This document shows positions 1-5,175 of a DNA stretch of 5,175 nucleotides, piece after piece. The stretch is from the NCBI GenBank assembly GCA_002307715.1, contig DBUA01000060.1:1-5175 (forward strand), read 5' to 3'. Below the pieces are notes generated by a model. It searched no databases. It had not been told where the DNA came from and saw only the letters and a list, made by a program, of their open reading frames with translations. The number at the start of each line of letters is the position of its first letter. Position 1 is the stretch's first letter. Position numbers and translations under genes: made by a program. The DNA is from Candidatus Moranbacteria bacterium UBA1302. Its GTDB lineage: Bacteria > Patescibacteriota > Minisyncoccia > Moranbacterales > UBA1568.

Positions 1-8
1 CTCTTTGC

Positions 9-43
9 GCCGTATCGGTTTCCGGTACGGCCTTTTCTTTTTT
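9..43 (+). terminator. Rho-independent terminator of an upstream gene
   Basis: Bases 9-18 pair with 22-31 (GCCGTATCGG against CCGGTACGGC), giving a 10-bp stem with one G-T wobble (15/25) and a TTT loop. The stem is followed by C and then a T-rich run, TTTTCTTTTTT (33-43). This is the standard form of an intrinsic terminator reading in the + direction. There is no A-tract before the stem, so it looks one-directional. It should end the transcript of a gene lying left of the window; bases 1-8 are too few to identify that gene. It could instead act as an attenuator in front of trmD if upstream transcripts partly read through. Confidence 0.85.
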
Positions 44-56
44 GGACTGTTTGGTG

Positions 57-65
57 TGGTATACT
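57..65 (+). promoter_or_regulatory. Candidate extended -10 promoter for the trmD-mur cluster
   Basis: TGG followed by TATACT (60-65) matches an extended -10 element, TGn-TATAAT, at 5 of 6 hexamer positions. It sits directly after the terminator and about 28 bases before the trmD start, so initiation near base 72 would give a leader of roughly 20 nt. No good -35 box lies at 16-18 bp spacing, because that region is the terminator T-tract. TTGGAC at 42-47 is too close (12 bp). Extended -10 promoters can work without a -35 box. This is inferred from pattern only. Confidence 0.5.
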
Positions 66-73
66 TTTGGTAT
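57..73 (+). repeat. Short direct repeat TGGTAT, 11 bp apart
   Basis: TGGTAT occurs at 57-62 and again at 68-73, an 11-bp start-to-start offset close to one helical turn. The first copy is part of the candidate extended -10 element and the second falls around the predicted transcription start. The repeat may be a regulator site or simple chance in a T/G-rich leader. Confidence 0.3.
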
Positions 74-81
74 CAGAATAA

Positions 82-87
82 AAGGGA
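82..87 (+). promoter_or_regulatory. Ribosome binding site of trmD
   Basis: AAGGGA lies 6 nt before the ATG at 94 and contains the AAGG core complementary to the 16S rRNA 3' end. It is the clearest Shine-Dalgarno sequence in the window and supports the chosen trmD start. Confidence 0.6.
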
Positions 88-93
88 TTCCAT

Positions 94-789
94 ATGCGTT
101 TCGATATCATATCCATATTTCCAGAAAGTTTCGAATCATATTTTTCCGTTTCGATACTTCGTCGTGCCCAGGAAGACGGATTGATCGATATCCATACCCA
201 TGATGTGCGTGAATACACCCATGACGCCCGGCGGACAGTCGATGATACGCCATATGGCGGCGGCGCCGGCATGGTGCTTAAGCCTGAGCCGCTTGTCGAA
301 GCAATCGAAGCGATAGCGAGATCGATATCGGATCAAGACTTAAAAACAAGAATCGTGTTGTTTTCGGCGAAAGGAAAACCGTTTACGCAGGCGGATGTAC
401 GTCGGCTTTGCGGATATGAACGCCTTATCATGGTTTGTGGACGCTATGAAGGCATTGATGAACGTGTTGCAGAACATTGTATTGATGAGGAATTTTCAAT
501 CGGTGAATACGTTCTAACGGGGGGTGAGTTGCCGGCCATGATAGTCGTTGACGCTGTTTCACGTCTCATCCCGGGAGTTTTGGGCAATGCTGAAAGCGCT
601 GAAACCGAATCGCATAGCGAGGAGGGAATAGTGGAATATCCGCAGTACACGAAACCGGAAGAATATCGTGGCTGGAAGGTTCCGGAAGTGCTTTTGTCTG
701 GCCATCATGCGGAAATCGCGAAATGGAGGAAAGAACAGTCGGAGAAGTGGAGCGATGAACGAAATAGGAAGTTGAATGATAGAATATGA
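94..789 (+). CDS. trmD: tRNA (guanine-N1)-methyltransferase TrmD
   Basis: TrmD transfers a methyl group from S-adenosylmethionine to N1 of G37, next to the anticodon of several tRNAs, which prevents +1 frameshifting. It acts in the cytoplasm as a SPOUT-fold homodimer. The 231-residue protein is in the usual size range. Visible motifs in order are: N-terminal FDIISIFPESF (3-13); DDTPYGGGAGMV (50-61); the knot segment CGRYEGIDERV (115-125); SIGEYVLTGGELPAM (135-149), which lines the SAM pocket; VVDAVSRLIPGVLG (151-164), where D153 fits the catalytic aspartate known in the family; and the C-terminal EYPQYTKP and VLLSGHH (199-205). The start has an AAGGGA site 6 nt upstream. The gene follows a terminator and a candidate promoter. 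Its TGA overlaps the ftsW ATG, so the two are probably co-transcribed and translationally coupled. trmD usually sits with rpsP, rimM and rplS; here it leads a cell-wall cluster. The product assignment is near certain. Confidence 0.97.
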   Translation: MRFDIISIFPESFESYFSVSILRRAQEDGLIDIHTHDVREYTHDARRTVDDTPYGGGAGMVLKPEPLVEAIEAIARSISDQDLKTRIVLFSAKGKPFTQADVRRLCGYERLIMVCGRYEGIDERVAEHCIDEEFSIGEYVLTGGELPAMIVVDAVSRLIPGVLGNAESAETESHSEEGIVEYPQYTKPEEYRGWKVPEVLLSGHHAEIAKWRKEQSEKWSDERNRKLNDRI

Positions 790-1898
790 AGATGCAGCAT
801 ACATCGATAGACCGGTTCTTGCTTTCGTCGATTTTCGTGTTGCTTGGCATCGGACTGATGATGATTGCAAGCGCTGGTGTCATGTATGGTCAAGTGCGTT
901 TCGGCGACGGTTACTATTTTTTGAAGGAGCAGTTGTCGGGTCTCGCGGTTGGCCTCGTGTTCATGTATGTCTTTCAGAGGATCGATTATCATTTTTGGCA
1001 ACGATTGGTTGTACCTATTTTTTTCATCGCACTTATTCTTCTCGTACTCGTGTTCATTCCGGGTTTCGGCACAACTGTCTATGGTGCAGCTCGTTGGGTT
1101 CAGCTTGGCCCTATATCGTTCCAACCATCGGAAGTGATGAAACTTGCGATTATCCTGTATTTGTCGGCATGGCTCGCGAATAAAGGACGCATCAAGACCG
1201 CAGATTTTTTTGAAGGTTTTGTACCGTTTCTCGTGTTGCTGTCAATCGTCGGATTTCTTATTATCCAACAGCCGGATACGGGAACGCTTGGACTGATTTT
1301 TCTTATTTCGTTATCCATTTTTTTCGCTTCTGGAGCGAATATATCGCATATTTTTTCATTGTTCGGCGTCGGTTTCGCGTTTTTAGCGCTGCTTATCAAG
1401 ATAGAGCCTTATCGTATGCAGCGTTTTCTCGTATATATCAATCCGGATCATGATCCGCAAGGCGTCGGTTATCAGATGACTCAGGCACTTCTCGCTATCG
1501 GTTCCGGCGGATTCTTTGGCGTCGGCTTGGGACAGAGTCGTCAGAAGTTCAACTACCTTCCGGAACCGGTGACTGATTCCATTTTTGCCGTGCTTGGAGA
1601 AGAATTCGGGTTTATCGGAACGGCGGTTATCGTTACGCTTTTTCTTTTCATTGCTTGGCGCGGTTTTCGTATCGCATCCGGTGCGGCTGATGATTTCGGA
1701 AAGTTGACCGCCGTCGGTATCGTTTCGTGGATAATCCTCCAGGCATTCATCAATGTCGCTGCTATTTCCGGACTTATCCCTTTGACTGGCATTCCGTTGC
1801 CGTTCGTGAGTTATGGCGGCACCTCTCTGGCAGTGCTTTTGGCGGCTGTCGGAATCTTGCTCAACATAAGCAAACATTCTACACTGAAAGCAGGCTGA
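786..1898 (+). CDS. ftsW: Septal peptidoglycan glycosyltransferase FtsW (SEDS family)
   Basis: FtsW is an integral membrane protein that polymerises lipid II into glycan strands at the division site, working with a class B penicillin-binding protein. About ten hydrophobic segments are visible, near residues 11-33, 48-64, 74-92, 116-131, 143-160, 166-182, 187-206, 270-291, 306-332 and 340-361. The large extracytoplasmic loop (about 207-269) carries SEDS hallmarks: GVGYQMTQALLAIGSGG, GVGLGQSRQKF and LPEPVTDSIFAVLGEE, with D264 as the likely essential acidic residue. Other motifs are YGAARW (99-104), QPSE (113-116), QPDTG (162-166) and PLPFVSYGGTS (337-347). RodA is the alternative, but the GQSRQKFNYLPE form and the place directly before murG favour FtsW. 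The length, 370 residues, is typical. The ATG overlaps the trmD stop as ATGA. The nearest purine-rich site, AGGAAG at 766-771, is 14 nt away, so translation is probably coupled to trmD. Confidence 0.92.
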   Translation: MKMQHTSIDRFLLSSIFVLLGIGLMMIASAGVMYGQVRFGDGYYFLKEQLSGLAVGLVFMYVFQRIDYHFWQRLVVPIFFIALILLVLVFIPGFGTTVYGAARWVQLGPISFQPSEVMKLAIILYLSAWLANKGRIKTADFFEGFVPFLVLLSIVGFLIIQQPDTGTLGLIFLISLSIFFASGANISHIFSLFGVGFAFLALLIKIEPYRMQRFLVYINPDHDPQGVGYQMTQALLAIGSGGFFGVGLGQSRQKFNYLPEPVTDSIFAVLGEEFGFIGTAVIVTLFLFIAWRGFRIASGAADDFGKLTAVGIVSWIILQAFINVAAISGLIPLTGIPLPFVSYGGTSLAVLLAAVGILLNISKHSTLKAG

Positions 1899-1930
1899 TA
1901 TCCTAGACGTTTGTTGTAACATTATCCATT

Positions 1931-3067
1931 ATGATTGAAATTCCGAGAGTGGTATTGACCGGAGGAGTGTCTGGCGGGCATACTTTCCCGTTGGTTGCTG
2001 TCGTGCATGAGCTTCGGAAAGAGTTCCCTCAAGGGATCGAATTCCTTTTCATCGGTTCTCATGGTTTGTTCGAATCTGAAGCCATGTCTTCCGAAGGTAT
2101 TGCAGCCAAGTATGTTATGACCGGAAAATGGCGTCGGTATTTCTCATTGAAGAATTTTACGGATTTTTTTCGGTTGCCGATCGGGTTCGTTCAAGCGCTT
2201 TGGCATCTGCTGGTTTTTATGCCGGAAGCCGTTTTTTCAAAGGGCGGTTCCGCTTCTGTCCCTGTCATATTGGCGGCATGGATATACCGTATTCCTATCG
2301 TTATCCATGATTCCGATGCTGTCGCTGGCCGGGCTAATCGTTTTGCTGCCCGTTTTGCTGCCCGTATCGCCATCGCGTATCCGAGCGCACGTGAATTTTT
2401 TCCGGCCGATAAGACGGCTTTGGTTGGAAATCCGGTACGAAACGAAATCGTTGAGGGTGAAGCTTTTCGTGCTGTTGAGCGGTACGGATTTTCAGCGAGC
2501 AAGCCGACGTTATTTGTCATCGGTGGCAGTCAAGGAGCCATGATTCTCAATGAAGCGCTGCTTTCTATATTGCCGGATCTGCTTGAAAAGGGTGTCCAAG
2601 TCATCCATCAGACTGGCAGCAATAATTATGAGCTTATCAAAACCGCCGTTGAGAAATACGGTATCGAGTTAGGAGCCGCAAGCGGTTATTTGCCGTTGCC
2701 ATTTCTGTCTGTTTCGGATTTGGCCGATGCTTTTGCTCTTTCAACTCTCGTGTTATCTCGTGCTGGCGCCGGTTCCATCGCTGAGATAGCCGCTGTCCGT
2801 AAACCGTCCATATTAGTTCCGCTCGGCAGCGCTGCTAATGATGAACAGCGCATGAATGCATATGATATCGCCGAAATCGGTGGCGCGCTTGTGATTGAAG
2901 AATCGAACCTCGGGCCGCATATACTCCTGAATAAGATCATGGAGCTTATCAACGATCCGGATATCCGCGCGTCTATGAGTGAAAAAGTGACAGCTTTTTA
3001 TCATCCCGATGCTGCAAAAATGATCGCTCGTGAATTGAAAGATTTTGTCGTTTCTCGATTAGGTTGA
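1931..3067 (+). CDS. murG: UDP-GlcNAc:lipid I N-acetylglucosaminyltransferase MurG
   Basis: MurG adds N-acetylglucosamine from UDP-GlcNAc to lipid I, forming lipid II on the inner face of the cytoplasmic membrane. The 378-residue protein has the two-domain GT-B (family GT28) layout. The N-terminal domain begins with the glycine-rich loop TGGVSGGHTFP (10-20), has a hydrophobic patch suited to membrane contact (about 82-98), then VFSKGGSASVPV (101-112), HDSDAVAGRAN (126-136) and VGNPVRNE (165-172). The C-terminal domain has VIGGSQGAMILNEAL (196-210), HQTGSNNYE (226-234), SRAGAGSIAEIAA (276-288) and the donor-binding stretch NDEQRMNA (303-310). The first loop reads GGVSGGH where many MurGs have GGTGGH, and HDSD replaces the E. 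coli HEQN. Both look like lineage variation. The ATG at 1931 is the only standard start after the in-frame TAG at 1904. No Shine-Dalgarno sequence precedes it, so re-initiation after ftsW is likely. Confidence 0.95.
   Translation: MIEIPRVVLTGGVSGGHTFPLVAVVHELRKEFPQGIEFLFIGSHGLFESEAMSSEGIAAKYVMTGKWRRYFSLKNFTDFFRLPIGFVQALWHLLVFMPEAVFSKGGSASVPVILAAWIYRIPIVIHDSDAVAGRANRFAARFAARIAIAYPSAREFFPADKTALVGNPVRNEIVEGEAFRAVERYGFSASKPTLFVIGGSQGAMILNEALLSILPDLLEKGVQVIHQTGSNNYELIKTAVEKYGIELGAASGYLPLPFLSVSDLADAFALSTLVLSRAGAGSIAEIAAVRKPSILVPLGSAANDEQRMNAYDIAEIGGALVIEESNLGPHILLNKIMELINDPDIRASMSEKVTAFYHPDAAKMIARELKDFVVSRLG
2339..2362 (+). repeat. Perfect 12-bp tandem duplication inside murG
   Basis: CGTTTTGCTGCC occurs twice in direct succession and encodes RFAA-RFAA at residues 137-144, within a basic, alanine-rich helix just after GRAN. 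From memory, the stretch from this Asn to the following Tyr-Pro has the same length as the matching part of E. coli MurG. The repeat therefore probably does not mark an insertion and may simply reflect the heptad-like composition of the helix. Confidence 0.6.
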
Positions 3068-3091
3068 TACTGTTTAGATAATTCGGATTCC

Positions 3092-3095
3092 AAGG
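3092..3095 (+). promoter_or_regulatory. Weak ribosome binding site of murC
   Basis: AAGG lies 4 nt before the murC ATG at 3100. It is short and slightly close, but it is the only Shine-Dalgarno-like match in the 32-nt gap and supports that start. Confidence 0.4.
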
Positions 3096-3099
3096 CATT

Positions 3100-4512
3100 A
3101 TGCAAGAACAGAGATTGTCGGAATACGCGTCTATCCATATGATTGGTGTGAAAGGTGCCGGTATGACGGCGCTTGCTGGGCTGCTTTCGGAACGTGGTGT
3201 TGTTGTGACCGGTTCCGATATTGCTGAGATCTTCTTTACGGATAGTATTCTGAAGAAGTCAGGTATCGCTTTCGCTGATTGCTTTGATCCGAAAAATATT
3301 CCTGCTGACGCTGAAGCGGTCATATATTCCACTGCTTATTCAAAAGAGAAGAATCCAGAATTGGCCGCGGCTTACGAGAGAGGTATTCCGGTGATGAGTT
3401 ATCCAGAAGCACTCGGTATGTTGACACGTGAAAAATTCACGCTTGCTGTCTGCGGTACGCATGGTAAGACGACAACTGCAGCTTTGCTTGCGGAAACGTT
3501 GCGATCAACCGGCGTGGATCCTTCTGCTATCGTCGGTAGCCGCATCATGAACTGGGATGGGAATTCGTTATCCGGAAATGGAGAGTATCTCGTGCTTGAA
3601 GCTGATGAATATCAGAATAAGCTCGCGCTCTATCAGCCGTTCGGTGTCATATTGACGAGTGTCGATTGGGACCATCCTGATTTTTTCCCTGACGCTGAAA
3701 GTTATGAGCGAGTTTTTCGCGATTTCATAAGGCGCATTCCTCAACATGGCGTTCTTGTATATTGCAATGATTCCAGCAGTGTCGCTCGTATCGCTCAAGA
3801 AGCATCGTGCCGAACTCTTTCGTACGGTTTTTTGCCTGGTGCTGATGTAGTATTATCGGATTATGTCCCCGAGCTGTCCGGGTCGATACTTGCTCGCGCT
3901 CCTAAGCAGCAATTTCGCGCTTCGTTTCAAGGCAACGATCTTGGTATGTTCCATTTGGGTTTAGCTGGACGCCATAATGCTCAAAATGCAGGTGCAGTGC
4001 TCGCGCTCGCGCTTTTTCTTCAACAGGATATTGATGGTGTCCGTAAAGCGTTTGCTGATTTTTCTGGAACCGAACGCCGTTTTGAGTTGATTGGTGAACG
4101 GCACGGGGCTTTTTTGTATGATGATTTCGCCCATCACCCGGAGGAAATTCGTGTGACGCTCCGCGCGTTCCGCGATTTGTATCCTGAAAAACGCCTGCGT
4201 GTCATTTTTCATCCGCATACGTTTACGCGGACCAAGGCGCTTCTTTCCGAATTCGCTCAAAGTTTTGATGATGCTGATGAAGTAATACTCCTCGATATTT
4301 ATGGTAGTGCACGTGAAGAGCATGGCGGCGTCTCGTCCGATGATCTTGTTGTCATGATCAACCGGTTCTTTCCTGGAAAAGCCACACATATGTCTGATTT
4401 CGATGAGGTTGTTGACATGATAGACAAGACAATGGGGCGTGGAGATGTTATTATTACCTTAGGAGCTGGTAATGTTTGGGAGATATCCCATCGACTGGCG
4501 AAGAAATCATGA
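3100..4512 (+). CDS. murC: UDP-N-acetylmuramate--L-alanine ligase MurC (with Mpl-like motifs)
   Basis: MurC attaches L-alanine to UDP-MurNAc using ATP, the first peptide step of peptidoglycan precursor synthesis in the cytoplasm. The 470 residues show the three Mur-ligase domains. The N-terminal UDP-binding domain has HMIGVKGAGMTALAGLL (13-29) and TGSD (37-40). The central ATPase has the P-loop CGTHGKTTTAALLAE (118-132), LEADEYQNK (166-174) and SVDWDHPDFF (187-196). The C-terminal domain has AGRHNAQNAGAV (289-300), FSGTERRFE (321-329), DDFAHHPEE (341-349), HPHTFTRT (371-378) and LGAGNVWEIS (454-463). Some motifs (EADEY, WDHPDFF, ELIGE followed by YDDFAHHP) recall Mpl, the murein-tripeptide recycling ligase. 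Length, completeness and position between murG and murB favour MurC as the biosynthetic enzyme. The stop overlaps an ATG as ATGA, but that ATG opens only a seven-codon frame. Confidence 0.9.
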   Translation: MQEQRLSEYASIHMIGVKGAGMTALAGLLSERGVVVTGSDIAEIFFTDSILKKSGIAFADCFDPKNIPADAEAVIYSTAYSKEKNPELAAAYERGIPVMSYPEALGMLTREKFTLAVCGTHGKTTTAALLAETLRSTGVDPSAIVGSRIMNWDGNSLSGNGEYLVLEADEYQNKLALYQPFGVILTSVDWDHPDFFPDAESYERVFRDFIRRIPQHGVLVYCNDSSSVARIAQEASCRTLSYGFLPGADVVLSDYVPELSGSILARAPKQQFRASFQGNDLGMFHLGLAGRHNAQNAGAVLALALFLQQDIDGVRKAFADFSGTERRFELIGERHGAFLYDDFAHHPEEIRVTLRAFRDLYPEKRLRVIFHPHTFTRTKALLSEFAQSFDDADEVILLDIYGSAREEHGGVSSDDLVVMINRFFPGKATHMSDFDEVVDMIDKTMGRGDVIITLGAGNVWEISHRLAKKS

Positions 4513-4532
4513 GCGTTCTTTTCTTGAGATAA
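4509..4532 (+). other. Seven-codon mini-ORF overlapping the murC stop (MSVLFLR)
   Basis: The murC TGA at 4510-4512 overlaps an ATG at 4509 in the ATGA arrangement typical of coupled genes. The frame it opens encodes only MSVLFLR before TAA at 4530-4532, 32 nt before murB. It may let terminating ribosomes re-initiate and then stop near the murB start, it may be a remnant of an older start site, or it may be chance. Nothing shows that it is translated. Confidence 0.2.
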
Positions 4533-4564
4533 AGAATAAAAAACGAAAATATATACATACACTT
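4513..4564 (+). promoter_or_regulatory. AT-rich murC-murB spacer, possible weak internal promoter
   Basis: Bases 4528-4564 contain only 7 G/C out of 37, far below the flanking genes. TTGAGA at 4524-4529 resembles a -35 box (5 of 6) and TATATA at 4550-4555 resembles a -10 box (4 of 6), but the 20-bp spacing is too long for a good promoter. If used, it would start within a few bases of the murB ATG and give a nearly leaderless transcript. Alternatively the A-rich stretch may act as an unstructured ribosome loading site, since no Shine-Dalgarno sequence is present. No hairpin terminator is seen. Confidence 0.25.
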
Positions 4565-5175
4565 ATGTTCAAGATCAAGCAGAATGTCTCTCTCGCACCG
4601 TTTACTACGTTCCGTATTGGTGGCAATGCAGACTATTATGCTGAAGCTGCTGGTGCACTTGAGCTTGCTGAGGCATTTGAATACGCTGACGCTCATCATC
4701 TTCCGACGTTTATTCTCGGAGGCGGCAGTAATGTCCTTTTCGCTGATAAGGGTTTTCATGGTTTGGTGATTGGCATGACAGACGGTGGCATCCATGTTTT
4801 TGGTGAAACGGTTATGGCAGGAGCTGGTATGCCGCTTTTTGATGCTGTATGGGTTGCTAAAGATTCCAATCTCGCTGGCATAGAAAATCTCGCTGGTATT
4901 CCAGGCACAATTGGTGGGGCTGTGCGTGGTAATGCTGGAGCGTTCGGTGTTGAAATGGCTGATGTAGTAGTCGCAGTCAAAGTGTTCGTGAAGAGCACTG
5001 GAATGGTAAAGGAGTTCAAGAACTCTGATTGTGGCTTCGCTTATCGGGAGAGTATTTTCAAGAAAAATCCTGATCTTATCATACTTTCTGTTGAGCTGAG
5101 ACTTTCTCAAGGAGAAAAAGCCACGCTTGAGCGTATCATCAAAGAAACGATGGTTAAACGTGAAGCTAAGCATGC
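4565..5175 (+). CDS. murB: UDP-N-acetylenolpyruvoylglucosamine reductase MurB, 3' end cut by the window
   Basis: MurB reduces UDP-GlcNAc-enolpyruvate to UDP-MurNAc with NADPH and bound FAD, the step just before MurC. The frame from ATG 4565 stays open to the window end: 203 full codons, about two thirds of the usual ~300. Visible motifs are TTFRIGGNAD (14-23); the FAD-binding LGGGSNVLFAD (51-61); GIENLAGIPGTIGG (105-118) continuing into RGNAGAFG (121-128); and FAYRESIFK (158-166), where R161 matches the conserved active-site arginine of the E. coli YRDSIFK motif. The catalytic serine and glutamate should lie beyond the window, because the sequence stops at KREAKH, just before the usual serine motif. 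No Shine-Dalgarno sequence precedes the ATG. The frame is open upstream of it, but no ATG, GTG or TTG start occurs in the gap, and residue 1 sits at the usual distance from TTFRIGG. Confidence 0.94.
   Translation, partial: MFKIKQNVSLAPFTTFRIGGNADYYAEAAGALELAEAFEYADAHHLPTFILGGGSNVLFADKGFHGLVIGMTDGGIHVFGETVMAGAGMPLFDAVWVAKDSNLAGIENLAGIPGTIGGAVRGNAGAFGVEMADVVVAVKVFVKSTGMVKEFKNSDCGFAYRESIFKKNPDLIILSVELRLSQGEKATLERIIKETMVKREAKH

Noticed and set aside
705..1124. 139-codon and neighbouring - strand frames across the trmD-ftsW junction
   Set aside because: They span the antisense of two conserved genes and show no domain or plausible start site.
776..1183. 135-codon + strand frame overlapping the start of ftsW
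   Set aside because: It is offset from the well-supported FtsW frame, and its translation has no family features. Only its start context is of interest and is noted as a finding.
1383..1922. 179-codon open frame on the - strand opposite ftsW
   Set aside because: It is the antisense of hydrophobic FtsW codons, gives a low-complexity polar translation with no motif, and has no separate promoter or ribosome site.
3068..3099. Possible promoter or hairpin in the murG-murC gap
   Set aside because: The 32 nt show only a weak AAGG ribosome site, with no hairpin and no paired -35/-10 match.
3961..4389. 142-codon - strand frame opposite murC
   Set aside because: It is a shadow of the conserved MurC C-terminal domain, with no motif of its own.
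4454..5173. 239-codon open frame on the - strand opposite murB and the end of murC
   Set aside because: It lies fully opposite strongly conserved murC/murB coding sequence, its translation shows no recognisable domain, and codon choice on the + strand readily leaves antisense frames open.
1..5175. Search by eye for CRISPR repeats, tRNA or rRNA genes, transposase genes, inverted-repeat element ends and phage genes
   Set aside because: None seen; conserved housekeeping genes fill the window and the gaps are at most 52 nt (93 nt at the left edge).

Overview
The window is a dense, one-direction (+ strand) stretch of five genes: trmD, ftsW, murG, murC and a 3'-truncated murB. Apart from trmD, they belong to the division and cell-wall (dcw) cluster. 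The four complete genes all end in TGA and cover almost the whole window. Gaps are short: a 4-nt ATGA overlap between trmD and ftsW, 32 nt between ftsW and murG, 32 nt between murG and murC, and 52 nt between murC and murB. No RNA gene, CRISPR array, insertion sequence or other mobile element is visible.

Layout. Bases 1-93 hold a strong rho-independent terminator (hairpin 9-31 plus T-tract) for an unseen upstream gene. It is followed at once by an extended -10 promoter-like element (57-65) and a ribosome binding site, so trmD probably starts a new transcription unit. TrmD (tRNA m1G37 methyltransferase) is followed by FtsW (septal peptidoglycan glycosyltransferase), MurG (lipid II synthase), MurC (UDP-MurNAc-L-Ala ligase) and MurB (UDP-MurNAc-forming reductase). 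MurB and MurC carry out consecutive cytoplasmic steps of precursor synthesis. MurG finishes lipid II at the membrane, and FtsW polymerises it at the septum. The murC-murB gap is the only clearly AT-rich spot and may hold a minor regulatory element.

Organism. The sequence is bacterial, mid-GC by eye, with compact spacing and standard use of TGA as stop. The MurG motifs (HDSDAVAGRAN, VFSKGG) and the MurC motifs (EADEYQNK, WDHPDFF) recall what I remember from Candidate Phyla Radiation (Patescibacteria, Parcubacteria-like) genomes. This is recognition from memory and not a search result. TGA as stop argues against Gracilibacteria/Absconditabacteria, which read UGA as glycine.

I found no evidence of an undescribed system. 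The points most worth a second look are the coupling of trmD to the dcw genes, the Mpl-like motifs in MurC, and the murC-murB junction with a tiny stop-overlapping ORF and a murB start that lacks a Shine-Dalgarno sequence.
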